Below the pieces are notes generated by a model, which was not told the origin of the DNA, searched no databases, and saw only the letters and a program-made list of their open reading frames with translations. Position numbers and translations under genes: made by a program. 8,213 nucleotides of DNA, from assembly GCA_015655225.1 (NCBI GenBank), contig JAATFK010000133.1:1-8213 (forward strand), read 5' to 3'. Of this stretch, positions 1 through 6,449 are shown piece by piece. The stretch's first letter is position 1, and every line of letters begins with the position of its first letter. Source of the stretch: Solirubrobacterales bacterium. GTDB taxonomy: Bacteria; Actinomycetota; Thermoleophilia; Solirubrobacterales; Solirubrobacteraceae.

Positions 1-215
1 AGCAGCTCGCCGGCGAGATCCTCGCGCTCTGCGTCGCGCTCGGCGGCTCGATCACGGGCGAGCACGGCGTCGGCGTCGAGAAGCGCGCGTACCTGTCGCT
101 GATGTTCTCCGAGGACGACCTCGGCCTGATGCGCCGCGTGCGCGACGCGGTCGACCCGGCCGGGCTCGCCAACCGCGGCAAGATGCTGGAGCCGGTCGCG
201 GCGGCGACGCCGTGA
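1..215 (+). CDS. glcD: Glycolate oxidase/dehydrogenase FAD subunit GlcD, C-terminal end (5' truncated by window)
   Basis: This is the last 70 codons of a gene that starts upstream, with complete codons from base 3 and TGA at 213-215. The peptide carries the motif [11 protein letters not shown], typical of the C-terminal domain of FAD-linked oxidases of the GlcD / D-lactate dehydrogenase type, where the histidine lies near the flavin active site. It ends in [14 protein letters not shown], the usual family terminus. The family oxidises 2-hydroxy acids. The following glcE and glcF genes make the glycolate enzyme far more likely than a stand-alone lactate dehydrogenase. Its stop overlaps the glcE GTG start by four bases (GTGA), so the two are probably translationally coupled. 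Identity is confident from motif plus context; substrate is inferred. The FAD-binding N-terminal domain is outside the window. Confidence 0.9.
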   Translation, partial: QLAGEILALCVALGGSITGEHGVGVEKRAYLSLMFSEDDLGLMRRVRDAVDPAGLANRGKMLEPVAAATP

Positions 216-1330
216 GCGGGGCCGCGCGAGCCGAGTCGGTGGAGGAGCTGCGGGAGCTGGTCCGCCAGGGGCCGGGCGCGCCGCGCCTGCTGCCGGTCGC
301 GGGCGGGAGCAAGCCGGCCCTCTCCACGCCGCCCCCGGGCACGGAGGTGCTCGCGCTCGACCTCTCGGCGCTGCGCGGGATCGTCGAGTACGACCCGGCT
401 GAGCTGACCTTCACGGCGCTCGCCGGGACGCCCGTCCGCGAGGTGGCGGCGGCGCTCGCCGAGCACGGCCAGCACCTGCCGTTCGACCCGCCGTTCGCGG
501 GCGCCGGCGCGACGCTCGGCGGCGTCGTCGCCACCGGCGCGTCGGGCGCGGGCGCGTTCCGCCACGGTGGCGTGCGCGACTTCGTGATCGGCGTGCGCTT
601 CGTCGACGGCACCGGCCGGCTCGTCGCGGGCGGCGGGAAGGTCGTCAAGAACGCGGCCGGCTTCGACCTGCCGAAGCTGATGGTCGGCTCGATCGGACGC
701 CTCGGCGCGATCGTCCAGCTGTCGTTCAAGGTCTTCCCGCGACCGCGCGCGACGACGACGCTGCGCTTCGCGCTCGGGTCGCTGGAGGCGGCGCTGGCGG
801 CCGCCACGCGACTCGCGCGCGGCCCGCTCGACCTCGACGCGCTCGAGCTCGAGCGCGGCGGTCGCCTGACCGCGCGGCTCGGCGGCGACATGGAAGCGCT
901 CGACCCGCGCGCCGCGCGTCTCGCCGCCGAGGTGGGCGAGGCCGACGGGCCGCCTGAGCGGGTCGACGGGGAGGACGAGGCGGGGCTGTGGCGCGACGCC
1001 GCCGAGCTGTCGTGGGTCCCGCCCGAGCACGCGGTCGTCCGCGTCCCCCTGACCGCGCACGGCGTCGTCGCGCTCGACACGGCGCTCGCGGCCGCCGGCG
1101 CGAGCGCCCGCTACGGCCTTGGCGCGAACGTCGCCTGGGTGGCGTGGCCGCAGGGGATCGAGATCGACCGCCTCGACGCGCTCCTGCGCGAGTCCCGCCT
1201 GACCGGCATGGCCCTGACCGGCGCGCCCGTCGCCGGCCGCCGTCCGCTCCTCGGCGTCGTCCCCGGCGGCGCGTTCGGCGCCCGCGTCCGCCGCGCGCTC
1301 GACCCCTTCGACCGCTTCCTGGAGGGCTAG
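212..1330 (+). CDS. glcE: Glycolate oxidase/dehydrogenase FAD-binding subunit GlcE
   Basis: The product is 372 aa, slightly longer than the roughly 350 aa of E. coli GlcE. It is the second flavin-binding subunit of the glycolate-oxidising complex, which converts glycolate to glyoxylate and passes electrons to the respiratory chain. The PCMH-type FAD fold is visible. There is an early AGGSKPAL stretch (residues 30-37), [16 protein letters not shown] with [11 protein letters not shown] after it (101-127), and [19 protein letters not shown] leading into SIGRLG (141-165). The last is the usual FAD-site signature of this subunit. The C-terminal half is less conserved and has low-complexity Ala/Arg/Leu content. 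The GTG start at 212 is chosen because it overlaps the glcD stop as GTGA; no strong Shine-Dalgarno precedes it, which fits coupling. glcF begins 6 bases after its TAG. Another FAD oxidase subunit is possible only if the neighbours are ignored. Confidence 0.92.
   Translation: MSGAARAESVEELRELVRQGPGAPRLLPVAGGSKPALSTPPPGTEVLALDLSALRGIVEYDPAELTFTALAGTPVREVAAALAEHGQHLPFDPPFAGAGATLGGVVATGASGAGAFRHGGVRDFVIGVRFVDGTGRLVAGGGKVVKNAAGFDLPKLMVGSIGRLGAIVQLSFKVFPRPRATTTLRFALGSLEAALAAATRLARGPLDLDALELERGGRLTARLGGDMEALDPRAARLAAEVGEADGPPERVDGEDEAGLWRDAAELSWVPPEHAVVRVPLTAHGVVALDTALAAAGASARYGLGANVAWVAWPQGIEIDRLDALLRESRLTGMALTGAPVAGRRPLLGVVPGGAFGARVRRALDPFDRFLEG
1321..1325 (+). promoter_or_regulatory. Ribosome binding site for glcF
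   Basis: GGAGG lies inside the last codons of glcE, with 11 bases between it and the ATG at 1337. The spacing is a little long but acceptable. It supports ATG 1337 as the glcF start and means glcF has its own initiation signal rather than relying only on coupling to glcE. Confidence 0.55.
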
Positions 1331-1336
1331 GTCCAG

Positions 1337-2620
1337 ATGCGCCACGAGATCCCGGTCGACGCGCTCGGGCCGCAGGGGCAGCCGATGGCCGACGCGGTCG
1401 GCTCGTGCGTCCACTGCGGCTTCTGCCTGCCGACCTGCCCGACGTACGCGACGCTCGGCGAGGAGATGGACTCGCCGCGCGGGCGCATCGTCGTGATGAG
1501 AGAGGTGCTGGAGGGCGGGATCGAGCTGGAGACGGCGATGCCGTACATCGACAACTGCCTCGGCTGCCAGGCGTGCGAGACGGCGTGCCCGTCGGGCGTC
1601 CAGTACGGCGACCTGATCACGCCGTTCCGCGCCTATGCGGAGGAGCGCCGGGAGCGCGAGCCGCTGGAGCGCGCCCAGCGCGAGCTGGTCCTGCGCACGC
1701 TCCCGCACCCGCGCCGCTTCCGGCTCGCCGCGCGGCTCGGCGGGGTCGCGAAGCCGCTCGCCGGCCGGCTGCCGTCGTCGCTCGCGGCGATGCTCGACCT
1801 GCTGCCCGACACGCTCCCGCGCCGCGCCCGGCGCCTGCCGGAGCTGGTCCCCGCCGTCGGCGAGCGCCGCGCGCGCGTCGCGCTGCTGACCGGCTGCGCG
1901 CAGCAGGTGCTCGCGCCCGGCATCACCGTCGCCGCCCTGCGCGTCCTGGCGCGCAACGGGGTCGAGGTCGCGATCCCCCGCGAGCAGGGCTGCTGCGGCG
2001 CGCTCGCGCTGCACACCGGCGCCGTCGAGCAGGCGAGAGGCCACGCGCGCCGCAACCTGCGTGCCTTTCCCGACGACGTGGACGCGGTGCTCACGACCGC
2101 CGCCGGCTGCGGCTCCGGGATGCGCGAGTACGGGCTGCTGCTCGCGGGCGAGCCGGACGAGGAGGCCGGCGCCGCGCTCGCCGCCCGCACGCTCGACGTG
2201 AGCGCCTTCCTCGCCACGCTCGGCCTCAGCGCGCCGCCGCCCCCGCTCGAAGCGCCGCTCGCGGTCGCCTACCACGACGCCTGCCACCTGGCGCACGCGC
2301 AGCGGGTGCGGCGCGAGCCGCGTGGCCTGCTGCGCGCGATCGAGGGCGTCACGCTGGTCGAGCCGGCCGAGTGGGAGCTGTGCTGCGGCTCGGCCGGGAC
2401 CTACAACGTCGAGCGGCCGGAGATCGCGGGCGAGCTGGGGGAGCGCAAGGCGCGCAACCTGCTCGCGACCGGCGCCGACCTGGTCGCAACCGGGAACATC
2501 GGCTGCATGACGCAGGTGGAGGCCCACGTGCGGGCGCTCGGCCGTGAGCTGCCCGTCCTGCATACCCTGCAGGTCCTCGACCGCGCCTACGCCCAGACCC
2601 TCAAGGAGCCCATCGCATGA
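1337..2620 (+). CDS. glcF: Glycolate oxidase/dehydrogenase iron-sulfur subunit GlcF
   Basis: The 427-aa product is close to the usual length (about 400-430 aa). Two ferredoxin-type 4Fe-4S motifs stand at the N-terminus: C24-x2-C27-x2-C30-x3-C34-P and C74-x2-C77-x2-C80-x3-C84-P. Two cysteine-rich CCG domains follow, with [12 protein letters not shown] (C219/C220) and [11 protein letters not shown] (C349/C350). The accompanying family cysteines are in [28 protein letters not shown] and GNIGCMTQ. In the family this subunit carries electrons from the GlcD/GlcE flavins to the quinone pool at the cytoplasmic membrane. The CCG domains resemble those of HdrB and succinate:quinone reductase subunit E. 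No transmembrane helix is evident. All expected cysteines are present, so the protein looks functional. Its TGA overlaps the aceB start as ATGA. GlpC or LutA-like proteins share the architecture, but the glcD-glcE context decides the call. Confidence 0.95.
   Translation: MRHEIPVDALGPQGQPMADAVGSCVHCGFCLPTCPTYATLGEEMDSPRGRIVVMREVLEGGIELETAMPYIDNCLGCQACETACPSGVQYGDLITPFRAYAEERREREPLERAQRELVLRTLPHPRRFRLAARLGGVAKPLAGRLPSSLAAMLDLLPDTLPRRARRLPELVPAVGERRARVALLTGCAQQVLAPGITVAALRVLARNGVEVAIPREQGCCGALALHTGAVEQARGHARRNLRAFPDDVDAVLTTAAGCGSGMREYGLLLAGEPDEEAGAALAARTLDVSAFLATLGLSAPPPPLEAPLAVAYHDACHLAHAQRVRREPRGLLRAIEGVTLVEPAEWELCCGSAGTYNVERPEIAGELGERKARNLLATGADLVATGNIGCMTQVEAHVRALGRELPVLHTLQVLDRAYAQTLKEPIA
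2603..2608 (+). promoter_or_regulatory. Strong ribosome binding site for aceB
   Basis: AAGGAG sits in the last codons of glcF, 8 bases before ATG 2617. It is one of the best Shine-Dalgarno matches noticed in the window. It fixes the aceB start and suggests efficient initiation in addition to the ATGA overlap. Confidence 0.7.
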
Positions 2621-4209
2621 GCACGACCTCGATCCACGACGCCGGACTGGACGAGCGGTCCCGGACCGAGATCCTCAGCCCCGAGGCGGTCGCGTTCCTT
2701 GCCGAGCTGCACGGCCGCTTCGGCGCGCGCCGCACGCAGCTGCTCCAGGCGCGGCGCGAGCGTCACGCGGCGCTCCAGGCGGGCGGGACGCTCGACTTCC
2801 TGGCGGAGACGCGCGAGCTGCGCGAGAGCGACTGGCGGGTCGCGCCGCCGCGCGCCGACTACGCCGACCGCCGCGTCGAGATCACCGGCCCGACCGACCG
2901 CAAGCTCGTCATCAACGCGCTAAATTCGGGCGCGCGCGGCTTCATGGCTGACTTCGAGGACGCGAACTCGCCGACCTGGGCCAACCAGGTCTCGGGTCAC
3001 GCGAACCTGATCGACGCGATCGACGGGACGATCACCTACGAGAGCTCCGACGGCCGTCACTACGCGCTCGGCGAGGAGACCGCGACGCTGCTCGTGCGCC
3101 CGCGCGGCTGGCACCTGGACGAGAAGCACCTGACCTTCGGCGGGGAGCCGATCGCGGGCGCGTTCCTCGACTTCGGGCTGTTCGCGTTCCACTCGGCGCG
3201 GCGGCTGCTGGCGAGCGGCTCGGCGCCGTACCTCTACCTGCCGAAGATGGAGCACCACCTCGAGGCGCGCCTCTGGAACGACGTCTTCACGTGGGCCGAG
3301 GAGACGCTCGGCCTGCTGTCCGGCTCGTTCCGCGCGACGGTCCTGATCGAGACGCTGCCGGCGGCCTTCCAGATGGACGAGATCCTGTTCGAGCTGCGCG
3401 ACCACTCCTACGGCCTCAACGCCGGCCGCTGGGACTACATCTTCTCGATGATCAAGTCGTTCCGCGACCGGCCCGAGTTCGTGCTGCCCGACCGCAACGA
3501 CGTGAAGATGACGGTCCCGTTCATGTCGAGCTACGCGCACCTGCTCGTCGCCACCTGCCACCGCCGCGGCGCGTTCGCGATGGGCGGGATGGCGGCGCTG
3601 ATCCCCTCGCGCACCGACCCGGAGGCGAACCAGCGCGCGATCGAGGCGGTGCGCGCCGACAAGGAGCGCGAGGCGGGGATCGGCTTCGACGGCACCTGGG
3701 TCGCGCACCCGGACGTGGTCGGCGTCGCGCTGGCGGCGTTCGACGCCGTCCTCGGCGCCCAGCCGAACCAGATCGCCAAGCAGCGCGACGACGTGGCCGT
3801 CAGCGCGGCCGACCTGCTCGACGCCGGCTCGACCCCGGGCGCGATCACCGAGGCCGGCCTGCGCGGCGACATCAGCGTCGGCTTCCAGTACATCTCGTTC
3901 TGGCTCGGCGGCCGCGGCGCGGCCGGGATCAACAACCTGATGGAGGACGCCGCCACCGCCGAGATCTCCCGCTCCCAGATCTGGCAGTGGATCCGCCACG
4001 AGGCGACGCTGGAGGACGGACGAGTCGTGACGCGCGAGCTGGTGCGCGCGCTGCTGGACGAGGAGATGGACCGCATCCACGCCGCCGTCGGCGACGAGGT
4101 GTGGGAGAGAGGCCGGCCGGAGGAGACGCGAGCCCTGTTCGAGCAGGTCTCGCTCTCGGACGACTTCCCCGAGTTCCTCACGATCCCCGCGTACGCGCTG
4201 CTCGACTAG
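2617..4209 (+). CDS. aceB: Malate synthase A
   Basis: The 530-aa product matches the length of E. coli AceB (about 533 aa) and is far shorter than the roughly 720-aa isoform G. It condenses glyoxylate with acetyl-CoA to malate and CoA in the cytosol. Family blocks appear in order: [20 protein letters not shown] (residues 100-119), [10 protein letters not shown] (158-167, with the active-site arginine region), [32 protein letters not shown] (E245, putative Mg2+ ligand), [12 protein letters not shown] (D273, putative Mg2+ ligand), [14 protein letters not shown], and [20 protein letters not shown] (D444, aligning with the catalytic base, Asp447 in E. coli). Residue roles come from family knowledge and hand alignment. 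It follows glcF with an ATGA overlap, so it is placed to consume the glyoxylate made by GlcDEF. No isocitrate lyase gene is in view. Its TAG shares a CTAG palindrome with the convergent regulator's stop. Near the N-terminal third, CTA AAT (L102-N103) is an unusual codon pair for this gene. Confidence 0.97.
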   Translation: MSTTSIHDAGLDERSRTEILSPEAVAFLAELHGRFGARRTQLLQARRERHAALQAGGTLDFLAETRELRESDWRVAPPRADYADRRVEITGPTDRKLVINALNSGARGFMADFEDANSPTWANQVSGHANLIDAIDGTITYESSDGRHYALGEETATLLVRPRGWHLDEKHLTFGGEPIAGAFLDFGLFAFHSARRLLASGSAPYLYLPKMEHHLEARLWNDVFTWAEETLGLLSGSFRATVLIETLPAAFQMDEILFELRDHSYGLNAGRWDYIFSMIKSFRDRPEFVLPDRNDVKMTVPFMSSYAHLLVATCHRRGAFAMGGMAALIPSRTDPEANQRAIEAVRADKEREAGIGFDGTWVAHPDVVGVALAAFDAVLGAQPNQIAKQRDDVAVSAADLLDAGSTPGAITEAGLRGDISVGFQYISFWLGGRGAAGINNLMEDAATAEISRSQIWQWIRHEATLEDGRVVTRELVRALLDEEMDRIHAAVGDEVWERGRPEETRALFEQVSLSDDFPEFLTIPAYALLD

Positions 4210-5057
4210 CTGCGCGCCGCGCTCACGTTCTCGTCCCAGCTCGCGAGCAGCGGCAGCAGCCGGGCGGTCGGCGAGTCGGGCTCCACCGTGTAGACGACGA
4301 GCCGCTGGTCGGGCTCGTGCGGCGCCGCGACGATCTCGATCTCGAACGAGAGGTCGCCGGCGGCCGGGTGGTGGATCCGCTTCGCGACCGAGGCGTAGTC
4401 GCGCACCCCGTGGTCGTCCCACCAGCGGGCGACGTCGTCGTCGGCCACGCGCAGCTCGTCGATCAGCGCGACGAGCCGGCGGTCGTGCGGCCGCCGGCCC
4501 ACCTCGCGGCGCAGCGCGCCCACCGAGGCGGAGGCGAAGACGCTCCAGTTGACGATCCGCTCGCGCGCGATCGGATCGAGGAAGAGGAAGCGCGGGAACG
4601 AGCTGCCGGGCTCCAACGGCGCGCCCAGCACCGCCTGGAGGAGCGCGTTGCGGGCGAGGACGTCGCCGCGGTGGCCGAGCAGCAGCGCGGGGACGTGGTC
4701 GACCGTCGTCATCAGCCGCAGCAGGCCGGGGTCGGGTCGCTGCGGCGCGTCGCCCGTCGCCGCCGGGGCGTGCGCGGCGGGGTCGGCGAGGTCGAGCAGG
4801 TGTGCCCGCTCGACCCCGTCGAGTCGCAGAGCGCGGGCGAGCGCGTCGAGCACGTCGCGGGAGACGTTCGCCTGGCGGCCCTGCTCGATCCGGCCGTAGT
4901 AGTCGGGGCTGAGGCCGGCGAGGACGGCCAGCTCGTCGCGCCGCAGGCCCGGCACGCGGCGGGCGCCCGGGAACGGGTCGATCCCAGCCTGGGCGGGCGT
5001 CAGCCGATCGCGCCGATCGCGCAGGAAGGCTCCCAGCTCGGCACGGTCGCGCACCAT
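4206..5057 (-). CDS. XRE-family transcriptional regulator with MmyB-like ligand-binding domain
   Basis: The 283-aa product has a helix-turn-helix at about residues 8-80. RVPGLRRDELAVLAGLSPDY and the following YGRIEQGRQANVS are the standard signature of the MmyB/HTH_31 group. Residues of about 100-275 match the MmyB-like ligand-binding, PAS-like domain: RERIVNWSVFA, DDVARWWDDHGVRDYAS, KRIHHPAAGDLSFEIEI and QRLVVYTVEPDSPTARLL. A crystallised Chloroflexus member of this family held a fatty acid, as far as I recall, so a small hydrophobic ligand is plausible here but unproven. Family members are often divergent from a single oxidoreductase gene, as with the SDR at 5160, which is the most likely target. 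The start ATG (5057-5055) lies 8 bases from a TATAGT -10 and has no Shine-Dalgarno, suggesting leaderless or near-leaderless translation. It converges on aceB with no room for a terminator. Family call is firm; ligand and target are inferred. Confidence 0.93.
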   Translation of the reverse strand: MVRDRAELGAFLRDRRDRLTPAQAGIDPFPGARRVPGLRRDELAVLAGLSPDYYGRIEQGRQANVSRDVLDALARALRLDGVERAHLLDLADPAAHAPAATGDAPQRPDPGLLRLMTTVDHVPALLLGHRGDVLARNALLQAVLGAPLEPGSSFPRFLFLDPIARERIVNWSVFASASVGALRREVGRRPHDRRLVALIDELRVADDDVARWWDDHGVRDYASVAKRIHHPAAGDLSFEIEIVAAPHEPDQRLVVYTVEPDSPTARLLPLLASWDENVSAARS

Positions 5058-5065
5058 GGACGCCC

Positions 5066-5071
5066 ACTATA
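5066..5071 (-). promoter_or_regulatory. -10 promoter element for the MmyB-like regulator
   Basis: On the - strand TATAGT is read from 5071 to 5066, followed by 8 bases and the ATG at 5057. It fits TANNNT and is conspicuously AT-rich for this DNA. A transcription start 6-9 bases downstream would fall at or just before the start codon. No convincing TTGACA-like -35 is found 16-19 bases upstream. Confidence 0.55.
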
Positions 5072-5073
5072 GG

Positions 5074-5088
5074 AGCCGCTTCCCGGCT
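5074..5088. promoter_or_regulatory. Candidate operator: inverted repeat AGCCG-N5-CGGCT
   Basis: A perfect 5-base inverted repeat with a 5-base spacer sits immediately upstream of the regulator's -10 element, in the spacer/-35 zone. A repressor bound here would block the regulator's own promoter. Short GC-rich repeats arise easily by chance in this DNA, so position is the main support. The direct repeat GCTGG-A-GCTGG (5086-5096) overlaps its right arm. Confidence 0.25.
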
Positions 5089-5100
5089 GGAGCTGGTCCT

Positions 5101-5108
5101 GTCATGAC
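5101..5108. promoter_or_regulatory. Candidate operator: palindrome GTCATGAC in the regulator-SDR gap
   Basis: GTCATGAC is a perfect 8-base palindrome near the middle of the divergent gap, flanked by CCT on the left and TAGG on the right, which extends symmetry imperfectly. It is less GC-rich than its surroundings. Its central position would suit a dimeric HTH regulator controlling both divergent genes. The operator consensus of this regulator family is not known to me, so this is an inference from symmetry and location. Confidence 0.3.
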
Positions 5109-5153
5109 TAGGCTCGACGGGGCCTCGCGCGCGGCGCGGCGGGGGCGTAGAAC
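5109..5153 (+). promoter_or_regulatory. Possible promoter region for the SDR gene
   Basis: Two weak -10 candidates are seen. TAGGCT (5109-5114) fits TANNNT and would give a leader of about 40 bases. TAGAAC (5148-5153) lacks the final T but ends 6 bases before ATG 5160, the spacing of a leaderless gene. No good -35 accompanies either. The GAGG at 5155-5158 is one base from the ATG, too close to act as a Shine-Dalgarno, which favours the leaderless reading. Confidence 0.25.
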
Positions 5154-5159
5154 CGAGGC

Positions 5160-5936
5160 ATGACACCAAACGACACAGCGGCCCCGGGCCGCCTCGGCGG
5201 CCGCACCGCCATCGTCACCGGCTCGACCAGCGGGATCGGCGCCGCGATCGCCCGCGCGCTTGCCGCCGAGGGCGCGCGGGTGGCCGTGAGCGGCCGCGAC
5301 GCCGAGCGCGGCGCACGGGTGGTCGGCGAGATCGCGGCGAAGGGCGCCACCGCCACGTTCGTCCCCGCCGACCTCGCCGGCAGCTATGAGGAGCTGCGCG
5401 ACTTCGCGCGGCGGGCGACCGCCGCCCTCGGCGGACGCGTTGACATCCTCGTCAACAACGCCGGCGTCTACCCAGCGACGGCGACCGAAGAGCTGGCCGA
5501 CGTGGACCTCGACGCGATGCTCGCGATCAACGTGCGCGCGCCGCACGTCCTCGTCGCCGCGCTCGCGCCGGCGATGGCCGAGCGCGGCAGCGGCACGATC
5601 GTGAACGTCGGCTCGTGGATGGCGCGCGTCGGCTCGCCGTTCGCGGCGATGTACACGGCGACGAAGGCCGCCGACGAGCAGCTGACGCGCGCCTGGGCGG
5701 CCGAGTACGGCCCGCGCGGCGTGCGCGTGAACGCGGTCGCGCCCGGGGTCACGCTGACGCCCGGCAACGAGGCCCACCGCGAGCAGATGGACCAGATGAC
5801 GGCCGGCACGCCGGCGGCCGTCGTCGTGCAGCCGGAGGACGTCGCGGCCGGCGTCGTCTACCTCGTCTCCGACGACGCCGCGCTCGTCCACGGCATCGTC
5901 CTCGACGTCGACGGAGGGATCAGCGCGACGCGGTGA
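5160..5936 (+). CDS. Short-chain dehydrogenase/reductase (SDR) family oxidoreductase
   Basis: This is a 258-aa classical SDR of normal length. It should catalyse NAD(P)-dependent reduction or oxidation of a carbonyl/alcohol in the cytosol; the substrate cannot be read from sequence. Motifs: the cofactor loop TGSTSGIG (residues 20-27), ILVNNAGVYP with NNAG at 99-102, catalytic Ser152 in NVGSWMARVG, and Tyr165/Lys169 in YTATK with the correct 13-residue Ser-Tyr spacing. RVNAVAPGVTLTPGNE follows, and the C-terminal VDGGISATR is the usual FabG-like ending. SGRDAERG after the second strand (around residue 45), with arginine, hints at NADP(H) preference, but this is weak. No in-frame alternative start precedes the Rossmann motif, so ATG 5160 is kept despite lacking a usable Shine-Dalgarno. 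The gene is divergent from the MmyB-like regulator, its probable controller, and converges with the membrane-protein gene 24 bases after its stop. Confidence 0.93.
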   Translation: MTPNDTAAPGRLGGRTAIVTGSTSGIGAAIARALAAEGARVAVSGRDAERGARVVGEIAAKGATATFVPADLAGSYEELRDFARRATAALGGRVDILVNNAGVYPATATEELADVDLDAMLAINVRAPHVLVAALAPAMAERGSGTIVNVGSWMARVGSPFAAMYTATKAADEQLTRAWAAEYGPRGVRVNAVAPGVTLTPGNEAHREQMDQMTAGTPAAVVVQPEDVAAGVVYLVSDDAALVHGIVLDVDGGISATR

Positions 5937-5968
5937 CCGGTCCGCTCGCGGCCGCCGCCGTCACTCGC
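5930..5968. terminator. Weak candidate bidirectional hairpin between convergent genes
   Basis: GCGGTGAC (5930-5937) can pair with GTCAC-T-CGC (5960-5968), giving 8 base pairs with one bulged T around a GC-rich interior that also contains CCGC/GCGG. The two convergent stop codons lie in opposite arms. No T-tract follows on either side, so it is not a canonical intrinsic terminator. Confidence 0.2.
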
Positions 5969-6449
5969 CGCCCGGCGTGCGCGTGCGCGCGGCGAGCGTC
6001 GCCGCCCCGCCGGAGCGCAGCCACAGCACCACGGCCTCTCCGAGCAGCGTGAGCCCGAACGTCAGCACGAGCGACTTGCCGGCCGCCGCGGCGGTCCCGC
6101 CGGCCGCGATCCCGGCGAGGTCGAGGACCAGCTTCGTCGCGATCGTGATCCCGAACAGGGCCAGCGACCGCCCGCTCCACTGCATGAACGCCACGCCCTC
6201 GCGGACCGAGAGCGTGTCCGCTCGCCCGCGCAGCAGACCGAGCGCGAGCGAGACGATCGCGCCGATCGCCGCCACGGTGACGTCGACCGGCTTGGTGACC
6301 CCGCGCGTGACGTCGCCGTAGCCGAGGACGATCAGGACGACCGGCAGCACGAACAGCTGTCTCGGCGCTCTCAGCGGCTGGCCTCTCACTCTTCTCGCCA
6401 GCACCCAGCCGATCAGGGCGACGTAGACGAGGACGTCGAGGACGGTCAT
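5961..6449 (-). CDS. Small multi-pass membrane protein, DUF1453/CcdC-like
   Basis: The 162-aa product has about five hydrophobic segments, near residues 3-18, 31-45, 54-73, 96-117 and 125-143. The Arg-rich loop at 19-30 is probably cytoplasmic by the positive-inside rule. The layout (a helix, an RRVRGQPLR loop, LFVLPVVLIVLG, then an LRGRADTLSVREGVAFMQW stretch before the next helix) resembles actinobacterial proteins annotated as DUF1453/CcdC-like. I make that link from memory and moderately. Function is unknown. The true start is ATG 6449-6447, which overlaps the transporter stop as ATGA; the same frame stays open far upstream, so automated calls could extend it wrongly through the transporter. 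A weak GAGG is 4 bases upstream. All five arginines at codons 19-30 are AGA, whereas the ones checked later (R49, R74, R76) are CGC or CGA. Coupling suggests it is made with the transporter, though a joint role is only inferred. Confidence 0.75.
   Translation of the reverse strand: MTVLDVLVYVALIGWVLARRVRGQPLRAPRQLFVLPVVLIVLGYGDVTRGVTKPVDVTVAAIGAIVSLALGLLRGRADTLSVREGVAFMQWSGRSLALFGITIATKLVLDLAGIAAGGTAAAAGKSLVLTFGLTLLGEAVVLWLRSGGAATLAARTRTPGGE

Noticed and set aside
52..1080. 342-aa - strand frame antisense to glcD/glcE
   Set aside because: It is Ser/Arg/Ala/Pro-rich with no motif, and lies opposite well-supported genes.
988..2547. 519-aa + strand frame across glcE and glcF
   Set aside because: It is a shadow frame dominated by Arg/Ala/Pro runs. 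glcE and glcF carry all expected motifs in other frames.
4206..4209. Frameshift or read-through fusion at the aceB end
   Set aside because: aceB has family length and a normal C-terminus, and the shared CTAG is simply a tight convergent junction.
3291..5072. 593-aa open frame on the + strand overlapping aceB and the regulator
   Set aside because: It is a frame-shifted shadow of aceB that runs on antisense to the regulator. Composition is Arg/Gly/Ala/Pro and no domain is visible.
2920..5169. 749-aa open frame on the - strand across aceB and the regulator
   Set aside because: It is Arg/Ala/Pro/Gly-rich low-complexity sequence antisense to aceB and in a different frame from the regulator. It has no recognisable motif, and both overlapped genes are unambiguous. 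Long antisense frames are expected in such GC-rich DNA.
5067..5891. 274-aa - strand frame antisense to the SDR, which could look like an upstream extension next to the regulator
   Set aside because: It is antisense shadow of a clear SDR, composed of Arg/Gly/Asp/Val repeats with no fold signature.
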